This document shows positions 61,518-61,537 of a stretch of DNA of 61,537 nucleotides, in pieces; position 1 is the stretch's first letter; each line of letters begins with the position of its first letter. The notes under the pieces were generated by a model. That model was given only the letters and a program-made list of their open reading frames with translations. It ran no database searches and was not told the origin of the DNA. A program made the translations under genes and the position numbers. This DNA is from Curtobacterium sp. ISL-83. Lineage in GTDB: Bacteria > Actinomycetota > Actinomycetes > Actinomycetales > Microbacteriaceae. The stretch is taken from contig NZ_JAGGPH010000005.1 in NCBI RefSeq assembly GCF_018613895.1, positions 1 through 61,537 on the forward strand. The letters are read 5' to 3'.

Positions 61518-61537
61518 TGGTGACCCCAGCGGGATTC
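61518..61537 (-). tRNA. 3' end of a probable tRNA, cut by the window edge
   Basis: Read on the minus strand, the last 20 bases are GAAT CCCGC TGGGGTC A CCA. This matches the end of a T loop, the 3' side of a T stem, a 7-base acceptor strand, a discriminator A and an encoded CCA. The rest of the tRNA, including the anticodon, is outside the window. The terminator that follows supports the call. The 5' end should begin GACCCCA. Confidence 0.55.

Noticed and set aside
1..61537. Insertion sequences, prophage or other mobile genes
   Set aside because: No transposase, phage integrase or phage structural gene is present. XerC is the only recombinase and is in its housekeeping context.

Overview
This is a high-GC (roughly 70%) actinobacterial chromosome segment. 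The gene order (rpsB-tsf / pyrH-frr-cdsA, xerC-dprA-comM-yraN, lsr2, DUF2469-rnhB-lepB, rplS, trmD-rimM-khpA-rpsP, smc-mutM-rnc-rpmF-yceD-coaD-recG, ddl-gpsA-plsC-murA-leuDC), the protein sequences and many leaderless-looking genes (TAnnnT box 6-8 nt before ATG/GTG) fit Microbacteriaceae. The genus Curtobacterium is my best guess. That rests partly on a candidate cyclohexanecarboxyl-CoA operon, because omega-cyclohexyl fatty acids are a known trait of some Curtobacterium. It is an inference, not a database match.

Layout. 1-526: GC-rich 126-bp tandem repeats without a gene, then a terminator. 527-8035: a thioredoxin/TPR protein, a membrane protein, two DivIVA-like proteins, a hydrolase and a lytic-transglycosylase-like protein. 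8157-12471: cdsA, frr, pyrH, tsf, rpsB. 12753-15273: a sugar-porter-type MFS protein and a degenerate M23 protein. 15316-22509: recombination and DNA uptake (xerC, dprA, comM, yraN), lsr2, DUF2469, rnhB, lepB, rplS. 22749-25680: map and the rpsP-khpA-rimM-trmD operon. 25869-33366: a four-gene operon of acyl-CoA chemistry. 33492-40318: a GCS2-type ligase, ffh, lipB-lipA, ftsY, and terC behind a probable yybP-ykoY riboswitch. 40355-51847: smc to recG, rsmD, thiL, DUF3515. 51893-58387: ddl, gpsA, plsC, murA, leuD, leuC. 58534-61537: a FUSC protein, a histidine phosphatase, paired crcB genes, and the 3' end of a probable tRNA cut by the window edge.

The most interesting system is the operon at 33366-25869 on the minus strand. 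Its first gene is a 1,090-residue fusion of an EPSP-synthase-like domain and an AMP-forming acyl-CoA ligase. It is followed by an acyl-CoA dehydrogenase, a FabL-like short-chain reductase with a Y-x6-K active site, and a 2,4-dienoyl-CoA reductase-like flavo/iron-sulfur enzyme. Together these suit conversion of shikimate to cyclohexanecarboxyl-CoA, the starter for omega-cyclohexyl fatty acids. The EPSPS domain keeps most acid/base residues but has lost positions expected for PEP and shikimate-3-phosphate use, which suggests a changed reaction.

A second theme is regulation and structure in the gaps. Long, almost loop-less palindromes with a GACGGGAGGC core sit at most convergent junctions. Short perfect palindromes sit at promoters of the acyl-CoA operon, leuCD and lsr2, and a triple repeat precedes a divIVA-like gene. 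Starts were chosen by eye from ribosome binding sites, overlaps and family N-termini, and several remain uncertain.
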